Shown here piece after piece: positions 1 through 13,000 of a DNA stretch of 64,000 bases. The position numbers and the translations under genes are program-made. Numbering within the stretch: the stretch's first letter is position 1; each line of letters opens with the position of its first letter. This stretch comes from Porites lobata (taxonomy: Eukaryota; Cnidaria; Anthozoa; Scleractinia; Poritidae): the NCBI GenBank assembly GCA_942486035.1, contig CALNXK010000151.1:725001-789000 (forward strand), given 5' to 3'. The notes beneath the pieces were generated by a model. It was given only the letters and a program-made list of their open reading frames with translations. It was not told where the DNA came from and ran no database searches.

Positions 1-803
1 CATCTGGGCTTAGTTGGTCAAAAGCTGGATAGTGTTATCCACCAGGTCCGAGTTGTTCAACAGTTGGCTAACGCTCTCAGCCAGTGGATTAGCTTCCCTA
101 TAACTCATCCAGTGGAGAGTTTAAACAACTGGGGCCAGGTAATCACTATCCAGTGGATATTAAAGCACCAATGATTCTTATCACACTACCCACTGAATCC
201 AGTGGATACATCTTGTAGCATGCAGCGTGCAAAGAAAGTTGTGTCTGATAGCCCGGGGCTAGTGCATTTGCTATTGGGCTAGTGATTTTGGTTCTTAACT
301 TGCCCGACAGGCAAGTGCTGTTTTTTGTGGAAATTCAAATTGCGGAAGGATTGTAATCAATCCTGCTAATCAAACAGGGTTTTGGTGCTGGTTGAAATGA
401 CTTGTGGGGTAGTACATACTAGCTACAGCTTGCCCGAATGGCAGGCTGTAAAAGTGACTGTTTTTGCACCATGTAGCATGTATCCACCTTATGAACAACT
501 GAGGCCAGAATGTCAGTGTTTAATGACTGAACGTTCATGACTCTGATACCAATGAAATTATTTTCTTTACACTAAGATGTACACAACAGAGATGTTTTTC
601 GTAAAAATAGCAACACACAGAATCAAATATAATGATCTCACCTCTCCTTTCGCGAGCCGCCGACATGTGACTTCTCATGATTCCCCAAAATGGAAAGCTT
701 GCTCGCAGACCAATATCACATCAGAATCGTAATCTGTGAATACTTACTTACCACTGAATCTTGAATGGTATGAAGTTGCTGAATGTTACATGCTGTCTTG
801 CAG
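1..803. other. COX10 intron sequence with degenerate CAGTGGAT repeats
   Basis: No exon is supported here. The segment precedes the acceptor of the first visible COX10 exon, so it is probably intron. Bases 1-220 hold several spaced copies of the octamer CAGTGGAT or its complement (near 28, 78, 108, 150 and 198), the pattern of a dispersed repeat. Confidence 0.6.
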
Positions 804-1842
804 GTGCTGGCACTTTGTTCCTGTACACATCTGTGTACACTCCCATGAAGCGACTGAGTATTCTGAACACATGGGTAGGGTCAGTAGTGGGTGCCCTGCC
901 TCCCTTGATGGGCTGGGCAGCCTGTACAGGAGGCCTAGACATGGGTGCACTGGTTCTTGCAGGAATTTTGTATTCTTGGCAGTTTCCACATTTTAATGCC
1001 CTCAGCTGGAATCTAAGGGCTGATTACTCCAGAGGTAAGTCTTTCAAAGTGAGTTATTTGCTCGATTTATTCCATTGTGGAGGTTGGACTTTGGAGTAAA
1101 CCATTTAATGCAATTGAATGTTGGGGACTGAAAAAAAATAAGGCTTGCTTGTGTTGAATAGCTGGCAATGTAGGGGTTCAAGGTTTGGTCTGAAAACGGG
1201 TGTGGAAAATGACATTTTTTGGTCTGATATAGGGTCAGGATTTGGAGAACTGGGCTGCACACCCCTACCAAGAATTCCCAGGAGTACCCTCCCCCCCGGT
1301 CGAATTTCCCTTCAACCTTATTGGCAAATTGACAATGGCTTTTTTAACGGGCCAATCCTAGTGTTTACTCAACTGCTGATACGTAGGTTAGAACCCGTAA
1401 CAAGGATTTCGGCGCTTTTCCGTCTGCGGCGGGACATTCCAGAAACGGGCCCCATAACAGGAAATCTTTTTATCGTTGCTAATTTGAAACTCTTCAGTAA
1501 CTCATCTTTTTCCATGTAGCTGGTTATCGGATGATGTGTGTCACAAATGCGCCATTGTGTCGCCGGGTCACGTTAAGACACTGTTTGGCTCTAGTTGGCC
1601 TCACAACACTGTTACCCGTGTGTGGAGTTACAACATGGTGGCTGGCATTGGACTCTTTACCGCTGAACTTGTGGAACGCTTACCTGGGTTATAAGTTTTA
1701 TAAGGACTCTGATAACAGATCAGCACGGAGACTGTTCAGGCTCAGTTTGATCTACCTGCCCATTCTCATGCTAATGATACTCATTCATAAAAAGCCAAGA
1801 ACTGAACAAGAGGAAGTAGTTGCGGCACAGGCAATCAGTTAG
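804..1842 (+). CDS. COX10: Protoheme IX farnesyltransferase, last two exons (5' part outside window)
   Basis: COX10 is an inner mitochondrial membrane UbiA-family prenyltransferase that converts heme B to heme O for cytochrome c oxidase. Two exons are seen: 804-1034 (acceptor TTGCAG, donor AG|GTAAGT) and 1520-1842, ending in TAG. They join in phase 1 and encode about 183 residues, against roughly 440 for the whole human protein. Family signatures are NTWVGSVVGALPP, YSWQFPHFNALSW, then DYSRAGYRMM across the splice and LCRRVTLRHCLAL; the last exon carries two hydrophobic segments. Upstream exons with the mitochondrial presequence and first aspartate-rich motif lie left of the window. It converges on CCZ1. 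The intron at 1035-1519 contains repeat-like sequence. Identity is secure; only the 5' structure is unknown. Confidence 0.94.
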
Positions 1843-2592
1843 CTGTACACTTATCTCGTACCCAGATCTCTTGTCGGGGACGAGATTAGCTACGGTCGTT
1901 TTCGCCTACGAGTCGTTTCGCCAACGTCCTGTTCGCTAAAGTCTTAAGTCGTTTCGTTAACGTGTTTGGTCAGTTCCCTAACTTCTTAACCCTCATCAGC
2001 GGCTTAAAGAACTAGGGATACACATGTGTATCGCTCCTTTTCGAGGATTTTCAGCGCTCGTTTCGTTTCTTAAGCGGAACAACTTAGGACGTCATTGAAC
2101 GGGGCGTTGGCGAAGCGACCGGTCCAGCACTGTACACGGTATGGCTTTCTTGATGGCACGGTTTATGGGCAATATTCAAGTGTATGTGCCTTTTTTTGCT
2201 GAAGAAAGGCTCTCAACGTCGCGGTGTTATCGTTAAAAATGGTTGGTTTTAACTAGACAGTTCACAACACTCCGTTTTCTAGTAGTTTGTCCGGATTCGA
2301 TGGCACGCGAACTGGATGCAAGTGTAAAAGTGGAGTGCAAAAGTTTAAGTGGGGTTAGGCATGACCCCAACACGCACGTCGCCCTTGTAACACGCGTTGC
2401 CCTCGCTTTGCTCGTAGTTGGTCGCGTACCTTCCAGTTTGCTTTGAGAAAACAGAGATGCTGTGAACAGTCCAAGTTTTAACGTGCCTGAAAGTGAAAGT
2501 GTTTCAATAGCCCACATCGTTGATGCGACTTTGTACTTCTAATCGAGGAAATCACCTTCACTTTACATTACTGAATATATTTCTTCACAGGG

Positions 2593-2698
2593 TAACGCGC
2601 GTGGCAGACGTTTCAAGGGAACAGAAAAGGAAAATAAAATTGCGCGAGAACACCCTTCATGCACTCGCGCTCCTTCAAACGCCTGCCACGCGCGCTTC
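2593..2698. repeat. Short inverted-repeat element (GCGCGTGGCAG ends)
   Basis: The left end has CGCGCGTGGCAGACGTTT and the right end its near-complement AAACGCCTGCCACGCGCG, giving arms of about 27 bp around a loop of about 50 bp. No coding potential. Probably a foldback MITE. Confidence 0.6.
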
Positions 2699-3663
2699 GT
2701 GTAAATAGTAGGGAGCTTGGGCAAAGACGTTTTTGAGCGACCCCCGTCAACCGGAAGTGGACTTTCTGCATTCTTGGGCAGTAGTTTTGCCCAAACGTTC
2801 GGGTGAATCTTCGGCAGATTTGTTGCCTCCAGGCATATTAAAAGGAAAAAAGGCCCTGATTTCTGGTTGTCTTGGGTTACTCAAAAACGCCTTTTCTCAA
2901 GCCCCCTAAGGACAGGCAGAGAGGTCGAAGCTTTCAGTCAAAATCGACAAATCACAGTATTTATTAGTTTCGGGTTTAAGAGAAGGCTTGCTCTCTTAAC
3001 TAACTGGAAAGTGACTTCTTGCCGTCAAGGCATTCACATCCCACTCCTTATGAGACGTATTTTCTGTCCTTTTGTTCCTTTACAGATCGTTTTAAATTGG
3101 CCAATCGTAGTGTTTAAACCGGCTTTGACCCTATTACTTATAAAACTGAGCTGTTAAGTATTGTTCATGAAAAAATAATTATAATAATTGGTGTTGATAT
3201 TTCAAATAACTTTTTCCAGAGTGGTTTATAACAGTATTTTTACTTCTAAAATTTACAGAGCATAATAATTAATGTGCGGATGGTAAATGTAACACCTTTG
3301 TTGTACAAAACAATTTTGATGCGATTTTTAAAATTGTATTTCAGTTGATGTCGTTCGACAATTTTAGAGTGCAACGTTATTTATACTGCAAAACAGTTTG
3401 TGTTTTTACCATATGGCTGGGTCCGCGAGCAGACATGACAAAGAAAATCCTGGGTTCTGATGAGCTAACGGTGGGGGTGCCGGCATTGTCCCGCCAAAAA
3501 AAATTGTATTGGACAGAAAATTAATAAATTGTTGATTGACATAGCTTGTTTGTTCAAGATGGCTAAATATTAGCCTCATTCGTGGTTGCGTTTTATGTTC
3601 CTGACTTCGTCTCAGTCTAGAAAAATGGAAAACAAAAATCTTGGCAAATACTCAGCCATCTTG

Positions 3664-3720
3664 TACCCTGCGAGCAGAGGCTACATTTTCGCGAAAACGT
3701 AGCCTCTGCTCGCAGGGTTA
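3664..3720. repeat. Near-perfect 57 bp palindrome with flanking duplication
   Basis: TACCCTGCGAGCAGAGGCTA is mirrored by TAGCCTCTGCTCGCAGGGTT with almost no loop. The 9 bp on the left (GCCATCTTG) and on the right (TTCATCTTG) share seven bases, compatible with an aged 9 bp target duplication. Belongs to the group of palindromic mini-elements described in the findings. Confidence 0.7.
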
Positions 3721-4386
3721 TTCATCTTGCAAACGCCTGTTTAAGGCACCCGAATTGTCCGTTTTTCTCCCCAAATTAATTCAACTTGCTGCTCCAGAGC
3801 TTTCATTGTTGCTTCCTTTTTCATGACCCTCTTCCGTCAAAGAGCGGACGGTTTTCCAGTCTTGAAATTGTTATTCAGAATCTCTCACTATTTATTAACG
3901 ACTGTTGGATAACATAAAGAGCGTTTTCTGTCAGAGTAATGACAAAGGCATTTTCATGTCACAATTTTACTTAGAGGTCTTCTGTAATTCTTATATATTT
4001 ACAACCAGGAGCCCTTGTTTACAACATAAACGGCCTATTTATATATATTTTTTAATATTACAGGAAATGCTATGCTCTGTCCTAGGTGAAGTTTCACCCT
4101 TTTTGCTTGTCTAGTCCCTGTACTCGACTCGACTCGAACCACGTGACCCAAAACCCATCGACCGCACACAAAAATGAGGCTTAAAGACAAGGCAACCTGT
4201 TTTGCCAAATATTCTATTCTTTGTACCAAAAAGTGTGTCCGAAGAATCTAGTAAAAAATCTAGTTCCAAAGGCGAGAGAGAGAACCAAGCATTGAGGCTT
4301 ATGTCACGAGGATATTGTGAATGGACGGCGTTACGCACAACCGAGGCCAGTATGATTCTAAACGATTTCCCCTTCATTCCTTTAGA

Positions 4387-7300
4387 TTAGTCCAAGAAAA
4401 AGATGTTGTTGAATTGTGTAATACCCAGTCTTTTCACTTCCTCTGCAAAATGAACACACAGTAAACACGTATTTAGGGATTCTAGCTTTACTTCCATAAT
4501 AGAGGGGGAGGGATGGCGGGTGCAAATGAAAGGAGGCCATTCAAATTCTCACCCCTCCCTTGGTTGTGCAATATTTCAATAAACGCTGCTTGTTCAGTTT
4601 GAAATTAGAATCGTTATTGATGACGTTGTTCACAGTTTACGCTTCCGTTATTAAAGAGACCAAAGCTACCTAATTTGTGCATAAATTCATGTTCCCTCCT
4701 TTTCCCGGCTAAGTAATGACCACTCCCTTATTTCTACATTCATACAAAGGCTGCAGACTACGTGAAGCAGTTTCTCAATGACGGTGGCTGTTTACCATTT
4801 TACAAAACGTTTCCGGAAAATCTGGTTAAAAAGAAAATGGAACACGACTTTTTCGGTCGTTCCAGCGGAAAATTCCCCGGAACAATGGACCATCTGAAAA
4901 GGTAGTCATGTTTCCCCGTCGGAATATTCCAAACGGAAATTCCTGTTCTATTTCTTAAAAGCCACCTTTGATACCAATTTCAGGCTTTCGAAGCCGTTAT
5001 CGGTTCACGGAAATGATTTGTGAATTTTGCTTACCATTTACCCAAACCTTGAACTGACCGGTTTGCCCATGTAAATGGGAAACAACCGGTGTTTCCTGCG
5101 TAAAACTTCACTCACCATCAATCTCTATAAGGTTGGCATTCTTTTGGTTCAGGATGACGAACAATTCCCGCTGATCTGACTTTCGTCCAACGATCCAACA
5201 ATCGGACATGGTCTTCACAAACGTTTCACCATCTTCTTGGAAACTACAAAGGCGTAACAAAAAAACTTCCTTTATTGCTTTCACAATTAACAAAGAGGGC
5301 AAGTCGGGTGCCGTTTATAGCGAATAGCTTTTTGTGCCGACACAAGCACCTATCCGATATGTGACTCTCCACTTTAGAGGTCAGCGCAGCGCAGCTTCGC
5401 TCCGTTACCGCAATCGCGCCGAAATCACCGTTCTTATGTGTAAACAGAAGTCTTCTCTAGTATGGTTTTTGTGCCGGAGGAAAAGCTATCGAGTATAGTA
5501 TCAACGTAGCTTAAATTTTAGCCTCCGCATTACTAGCAGGATAATTTAATTTGGACGGAGACGAAGTTGTATACCTTTATTTTACACTGCCTTGAATTGT
5601 AATTCCTCATTTTAGGGACACAACAGACAACGAAAACAAAACCATGCCTGCTGATAGACCAGTTATTAAAGTGGGCCACTTCAGTTCAAAAGTAATGATC
5701 AAACTAGTCTTTACTTCGTCAAAATAAAAATTCTGACGCTTCGACTTAGACAGAGGAAAGTAGCCTGAGCCAAAGTTATGATTTTAAAAACTGTTCAACA
5801 AGCGTGCAAAGCTGGAAGGTAAACGCACGTGCAAAATAGGGGCGCATGCACGTGCAGCACGTGCCAAAAAATAAAACCGTGTTCGTCAAAAAACAGCTTG
5901 TAGAAACTCCTGGAGAGTTCGCTCGATGAAACAGAAGTTGCCGAAGTGTAAGCGCCGGCTAAGCTAAGCTAAGCTAAGCTAAGCAAGGCGGCCACATTTT
6001 CGCAGTCTTATTGTAAAAGATTTGAAAAACAAAGATTTCCAAGGACTATACCTTGCAAAGTCCGTACTTATGTCGCCCATAAGTCTCATGATTTCAGGAG
6101 CAACGATAGGTAGCGAGGACCTTCTGGAGTGGACTGAAGTCTTCTGGGCCAAGTTCATGTGGTTGAAGTACAGATATCGGTACTGCTGGTCGGAGCTGGG
6201 AATGAATCAAGGACGCAAAAAAGCACTGAAGTGAGTAAACATTAAGCTTTACTAACTTACGCTTAACATTTAACTTTTAGCAAGAGTCGTAAAAGCGTTT
6301 TCACTCAAGTGGCAACGAGAAATGCAACGTTTACATAAATAAAAGAGTTCAAGTTTGGAACAACATGGCTAACCTATGAAGCAAGCGTTTCCGCGCGATT
6401 TAGCTTTTTTTTGGCTCTCGCTCCAACTTTCGTGCAATAACTCGACTGGAAACGCTTGTTAGGCATGCTACAACATGGCCGCTGTTTCGTTGTTTTGGAA
6501 CACCAATATGGTCACCGTAACGTAATGTGAAAACTCCCTATTCATCGGTCTCTGGAGTCGAAAAAGAGACATGAGCTACACTTACACATCTACACGAACT
6601 ACGACGCAAGTGCATATGTTTGCACAATGTTATAACAGACAGGTAATCGGTGTGTCTCATAAAAACGGCCATTCCTCCTTACACTGTTTGTTCCGAAAAG
6701 AATAGACGCCTGTTCGTGGGCCAGCACACGCCTCTCTAAGACGTAGACGCTCAAAGGTCTTCTCCATGTTCTCCCACTGGGTTTTTGAATCAGATTTGAC
6801 AACTTGCAACAAGTTGTCGTGCGAAAGTGGTCTGTGCATTGTTAAGCGGTATTAGGGAGCTTAAGCAAAAACGAAAGCGACGGCTACAAAAACGTCACTT
6901 AAAAAGCGCATTCTCGCTGCTTCAAACGGCTTTATCGCCCTTATTCCATCTCGTTTTCTGAAGTTGAATTCAAAAGGGCTGTATCAAAGTTCAGGAAAAG
7001 AAAAGAAAGTCGTTGTCCTGTGTTCATGTCCTTCACGAAACGGTGAAATTAGACATTTCCACGTCACAGCTTTGTAGTGACAGCAACGAAATGTACAAAA
7101 TGCTTGATACACGTGCAAAATTGTTGTTTTGCTAATTAAAACTTTTGCTTTTTTTCCTGTTCTCGCTTCAGTCGCAGTCGTCAACACCAAAGGGTTTCGT
7201 TTTTTTAAGTCCAAAAAGGCGTTAGTTAAAACAAAGAAATTTCACTTGGTAAATGAAAATACTGTCCAACCTCAATATGCGACCAAATCTCGTAAGCGAC

Positions 7301-9978
7301 CGTCTCCCATAAATTAAGCGATCACTCATCCAAAACACCAAATTTTTCCCAGTCAAAGCCTTACAGTTGGAACCTCTCGAAAACGACCACGCCTTGTAAG
7401 CAACCACTACCACTTTTTGCGACTAACAGTTTTCCATTGTTTTTAATCTCTTGTGAGCGACCACTTGACGCATGCTGTGATCTCTATGTTCGCTGTATGA
7501 ACTATGCTACTTAGAGTATAAGAAGAACTTAAGTACAATGTGCCCACATGACACTGCACATATCCGTCTGCACATACGTAATAAATTATCTTCCATAAAG
7601 TAGATGTGTTCGGACATCTTCTCGGAAGAGACCCCCTGTGGTTTCTTTCTCCTGAGGGACCACCTCCTGTAAGCGACCACTAAGGCCACGTTCACACGAC
7701 ACTGGACGAATTTTCGACCGACCGAAAAATTTGACCGAACACTTTGTCCACACGGGACTGTTCAACATTTTCGCTCTGTTCACACGGAACTTTAAACGGC
7801 TGGGCGTCTAAATGTTTGTACGGTTTAGGTGGCTCCGTGGGAACGGAACACCTAGAGGCACTTATAGCCCATGTTCAGTATATTAAAACTCTAACATGAG
7901 TCCGATGCTTAAGCGTCAAAATTGCAAATTTTTTCACGACTCCATTGTCTCGCAATTCCCAGAAAAGACTTGAGCACAAAGATAAGCATACCAAATAAGG
8001 AAAAATTACCAGAAAGCCTTGGAGTCATGTTAGAATTTTAATATATCAAACATGGACTATTTTCAATCAGTCGAAAAGTCTATGAATCCACTTGAGGAAA
8101 TTCTTTAACCACTTGATACCTCTGCTGCTTCTTTGCACTTTGTTCACCAACCACACTGGCCAGCGTTGTAAGTTGAGGGCCAATAAAATTATCAATCTTT
8201 CTAAAGAGGTCCATGCTAGGATAAGGCCCTAAATAGGGAAAAAACGCAAAATAAGACAGTCCCAACGTCAATCCTGTAGATATCGAACAATGATTAACTT
8301 TCATCTCCTAAACAAAACATAAAAAACGGCGTTTTACCTCTTGCGGGAGGGAGGGGGGAGGGGGGGGGAGGTTTGTGGGGCGACTCCTATACTAAAACAA
8401 ACATGAGGAATGTTTATTACAGAATTACGGAAACTATCACGTACCAGTGAAAACCAACGTGAAAACTAGTGTTGACTTTGAAGAGCCACAGACGGAAAAA
8501 ACAGGTGCAGAGCGACCATCAATCCAAACACCAAGTTTTTCTCAAGACAAAGCCTTAAAGTTTGAACCTCTCCAAAGCGAACGCGATCAGTTTTTAGGTG
8601 ACGTTTTGTATAATTTTCCAAAGACTCCTAGTGGTTTGATTCTCGTAAGCAACCAATAAATCGTCCATTTTTGGGTGGTTGCTTAAGAGAATATCGACTG
8701 TACCATTAATTGGAATAACTTTAATCTTTGTTTTCTTTTGTCACACTACTTAAATTGCTATTAAACAGTAAAATATCTGTAGCATTCCACAAAATCTCTA
8801 GATATGACGCATTTTGTTCTCACTAACCTGAGACCATTAAACATATTGTAGCCTCTAAAGCCTGAAAAAACAAACAAACAAACAAACAAACAAGGATTCA
8901 GTTACAAAAGCATCAGGCGTAATGTCTTGACTTAGAATTAAATACTTGCAATATCCTATTGCCGATACATCAACGAGACCAAGCTTCAGGGCCGGCTATT
9001 TTTAATAACGGAATTTAGCTAATGTTTAACACTCGTGACTAAACCATTTTCAGTTTGCTTATGCTTTCACATAATCAACATTTATCGTGAAATTTTTGAT
9101 GGAAACACACAGTATAAAGTGGAGGAACATTTACATATATCATCTTGAAATAAGCCACTTATTGCAGAGATTAGAAAACTGAAAGCCCAGTGATGTCTTA
9201 CACCGCAGCCTAGCTTAGACTTTGTTAAAGAAATGATCCTGACAGTTAATTATATCGTGAGATTACCATTGCTGAGTATATTTAACAACAGTATTTTCAA
9301 GCAATAAGAGAAAGCACAAGTACATTAGCTTAGTTTTTTTATAATACCTTATACACCACTAGTATCAGTTCCTCCTGTTCAGAGTCAGTATTAACAAATA
9401 TTTTGGGTGGCGTCCTTGGTGTTGGTACATCTCCTAATTCAGTAGGACCTGTTATGAATCTGAAAATAGGAAAAATGCTTCGTACTTCTTTCTTCCTCTG
9501 AATGGGAATCTTGGAGGAAGGTAGAACATCTTGTTCATACCACTAAGCGCCACTGTTAGCATAGCCATTCCCACCTCCATATGATCAAGCTATTGTCATC
9601 ATTAAAAGTGTGTGAATGAGTGAATAAGACCATCGTCAACATCACTTCATTAAGGCCAATTTGAAATGTTGAACTTAACATGAGCTAAATGTAGTCATAA
9701 TCATCATCACCATCATCACTGGGTGCAAAGAAAGTCAGTTTTACTGCTTGCATGTTGCTGTAGCTAGCATGTATTAGCCCAAAAGTCATTTCCACTAGCA
9801 CAAAAATACTTTTCGTGAGCATTGATTACAGTTCTTCTGTAATGTGAACCTCCCCCCCTCCATCCCACAAAAAATTCACTTGCCCATCGGCAAAATAGCA
9901 AAATCCACTAGCCCCAAGCTATCGGACACTACTTTCTTTGTACACTGATCACCACTACCAACACTACTGTCACTACTG

Positions 9979-10026
<48 letters not shown>

Positions 10027-13000
10027 AAGACCCCTTTCAAACATTGAACTTCACATGTGTCTAATCAATCTAAAGCAACTCAGCAAAAACAAGAGATCTT
10101 GTTCATCAGCATTAAAATCAGCATGTCAGCAAAGTTCGACATTTCAAACGGGCCTAAAATGCATTTAGAGTACCGGTAGTATTGATTCAAAACTTCTAAA
10201 GATACCTTCCATGATGAGATTTAGGCTGAACAACAACATAACCTTGAGATCTTGGGTTTTCTATACTCTGCAAAAAACCATTTATTTTCAGGGTTAGATA
10301 GCCATGAAGTACAGTTTAAAAAATGAGCGGGAGTGTATTATCGGGATTAAAAACTCAAGGCGAAACTGAGAGTTTTTAGGGTTAGATATAGATCAACTCA
10401 TTCTTGTTAGATTTAGGGTTATTTTTGTCTATTTTGGTCGGGTCTTTAACAGATATAAAGACACTCATTAAACATTAATTTCTTTTGTTGTTTCTTTATG
10501 AATTATTAATGAGTTTTTGAAGTTTTTTTTGCTACCTTAAGTTTTGTACAAATAATGACAGTACAGTACCTCCAGGTCATTTGTTGTAGGAAACAAACTT
10601 GAGACTAAGTATTTGTATAGTGTGCGCATATCTTCTTGTTCAAGACCACTCCTGCAAAAGGAAAAAACTACTTAAAACTTAAAAATCAAACAAACTTGAC
10701 ATTTAAAATTTCACAGTGTACAGTGAAGATCACTCTGACTCAACATCACTTTACTACCAAGAACTACATATGATGGACTTACCAGACAAGTTTTTCAGAG
10801 TATAGAAAAGCTGTGTACCTTATTTGGCTGAAAATAAGTGAAAATAGAAAACAATGAATCCCAAGCCCGGTCTATTTTCCCAGAATCTCATACTGACCTG
10901 AAAGGTTTCTGCAAAAACCCAAAGAGTCATAAAATTAATTTGAATGAACCATGAAAAAGGTGAGAAGTGAAAAAAATGTTTTCACTGGAATTTTCTCATC
11001 TACTTTACATATACAGGGTTGTCAATAAGAGCCAGAGGCTGGGGATTTCCCCTGGCTACTATGGGTGTGGCCCCGGCTACTTTCATTGGAAAATAACAGA
11101 AAAATAGAACCAAAAGAAATCCCTAGCTGTTTGATTCCCTGCCTGCTTGTTGGATTTACCTGGCAACTCGAAATCTTAGTGACAACCCTGCATATGGTTT
11201 TTTGGATTTTCTCTGATGCAATTTTTTTATGAGATGTTGGGACCATTTCTTAAAAAGTATCCATTGTCTGTATTAACTAGTGTCTGTTTTAAGTGGGTTA
11301 ATTTTAAAGAAAATATATGAGCTCTTTGTTAAGAAAATGAAACTGTATGTCTGTTATTTTTTGGGTGTCTGTACTAGGTGTGTCTGTACATTATGTTACG
11401 GCCCGTTTTTACCTGAATGAATGCTCAATCACATTTATGAAAGACTGGATCCTTAGAAAGGTAGTTTTGTCCACTGGAAGAAAATTTATTCCTGTGGGAA
11501 AAGAAATGACATATTCATTCAATCAAAAAGAAAATTATATTTTTAGAATTCTAGGAGCCACACCTGGGGATTATAGACTGGACAGTGTGTGACAATACAG
11601 GCATTTGAGTACATTGTTACAGGGCTTGAAGAAAAAAAATAATGTAAGTTACCAGCTAGTCATTTCAGCAAGCTGCTCTCACATTTTGTTTGCCCAGGGC
11701 TACTTCTTGCTTGTCTTTGTTAATGATTTAGTTAGAGGATGAAGTGCATGGACCTTTGCCCATTGGTTTAAAGATTACTTGCCCAGCAAGAAAATCTGTT
11801 TGTCCCAAACTAGTGGACAGGACTTTTTTTCCAAGCCCCACAGCAGCTAATTCATATCAATGATTTAATGCCAAATAGGTAACAGCTGTAAGTACCTGAA
11901 AAAACATCCAGCAGATCAAACTGGGAAAAGTTTAAAGTCTGTAAGTACTGAAAACAAAAGAATTTTTCAAAATTGTAAAATGCAACATAATATAATTTCA
12001 TTTTCACTCACACATCACTTTTGATTCTAAAAATTTAAGTCCTAAAGTCCATCTCAAGTCTCTATCTTGTTATCTTACTGTCAGTTCAGCTAAAATTCAT
12101 TTACATGTAGGAATACAGAAGAATACAGAGAATTACAACTGTGGATAGTACATTGTTTGTATATTAAGCAAAAAAAATTGTATCAATAATAAATTAGGTT
12201 ATCAAAAATCTAGTTTATTTCTAGCTAATAGTGTCCAGGTTTTCTTTTTTGAAAAATCTTAGAGCAATTATATTTAAATTTCATCCACAGGTTTAAAAGT
12301 TGGAATGACAAAATAATAATCTCACCATATTAATTAAAACGTAGCAGTTAAAAATAGGTCAAAAACAAAACTTACTGATGTGTAGAAATGTTCTAATCTT
12401 TTGCAAAGTGCTTCAAGGTTGTGGCTTTTTATAATATAGGCAAATGTACCATTAAAGAGCTGAGAAGAAAACAAAAATTATTTTATCAATGACATTTTAC
12501 AAGTTGGTTTCTTTTCAATTTCATGACAAAATGACCATTGTTAACAAACATTATATACATATGCAGTGGCAGATTCATGGGAGGGGTCCGAGGGGCCCGG
12601 TCCCCCTTGTTTTTAGACCAAACTGAGGCCCAAAGGGGACCACCACCCCCCCTCCCTTAACTAAGGGTCTGGATGACTGGGCCTCCCCCTTATTTGAAGG
12701 TATGGATCCGGCACTGATATGTACATTATATATACAAGGGAATTAAAAGCTAAGCATACCTTGAACATTTTGTAAGCTTGCTTTAATACTGCATCAAGAA
12801 CAGAATCCTGCAAGGAAATGTCAATATTAATTTATATAAATAAAGTAGCTTATATTTAATCACTGTATTATGTTATCATTAATTAATTAACATTTAGTAA
12901 ACAATTCAATTACCATATTTATAAATGTATCACATTACATTTTGGAAACTCCAAAGCCTTCAACACTATAAGAAATTCTTCATACAAAAAAAAAATTATG

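Larger units (their letters stand above)
1843..4386. other. Convergent gap between COX10 and CCZ1, repeat-filled
   Basis: No coding exon supported. It holds the 3' ends of two converging genes: AATAAA near 2633 on the plus strand (possible COX10 signal) and TTTATT near 3890 (AATAAA on minus, possible CCZ1 signal). It also has a tract at 1900-2120 with repeated GTCGTTTCG, two inverted-repeat elements (listed separately), and at 2718-2840 a relative of the element at 28107-28271. Confidence 0.5.

Noticed and set aside
9981..10026. Repeat array resembling CRISPR
   Set aside because: Pure trinucleotide microsatellite with no spacers, in a eukaryotic intron.
11347..11592. Plus-strand open frame that looks faintly like a CCZ1 segment (KFIPVGKEMTY)
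   Set aside because: The true exon is on the minus strand at 11413-11491 (GINFLPVDKTTF), with correct splice sites and phases; the plus resemblance is chance.
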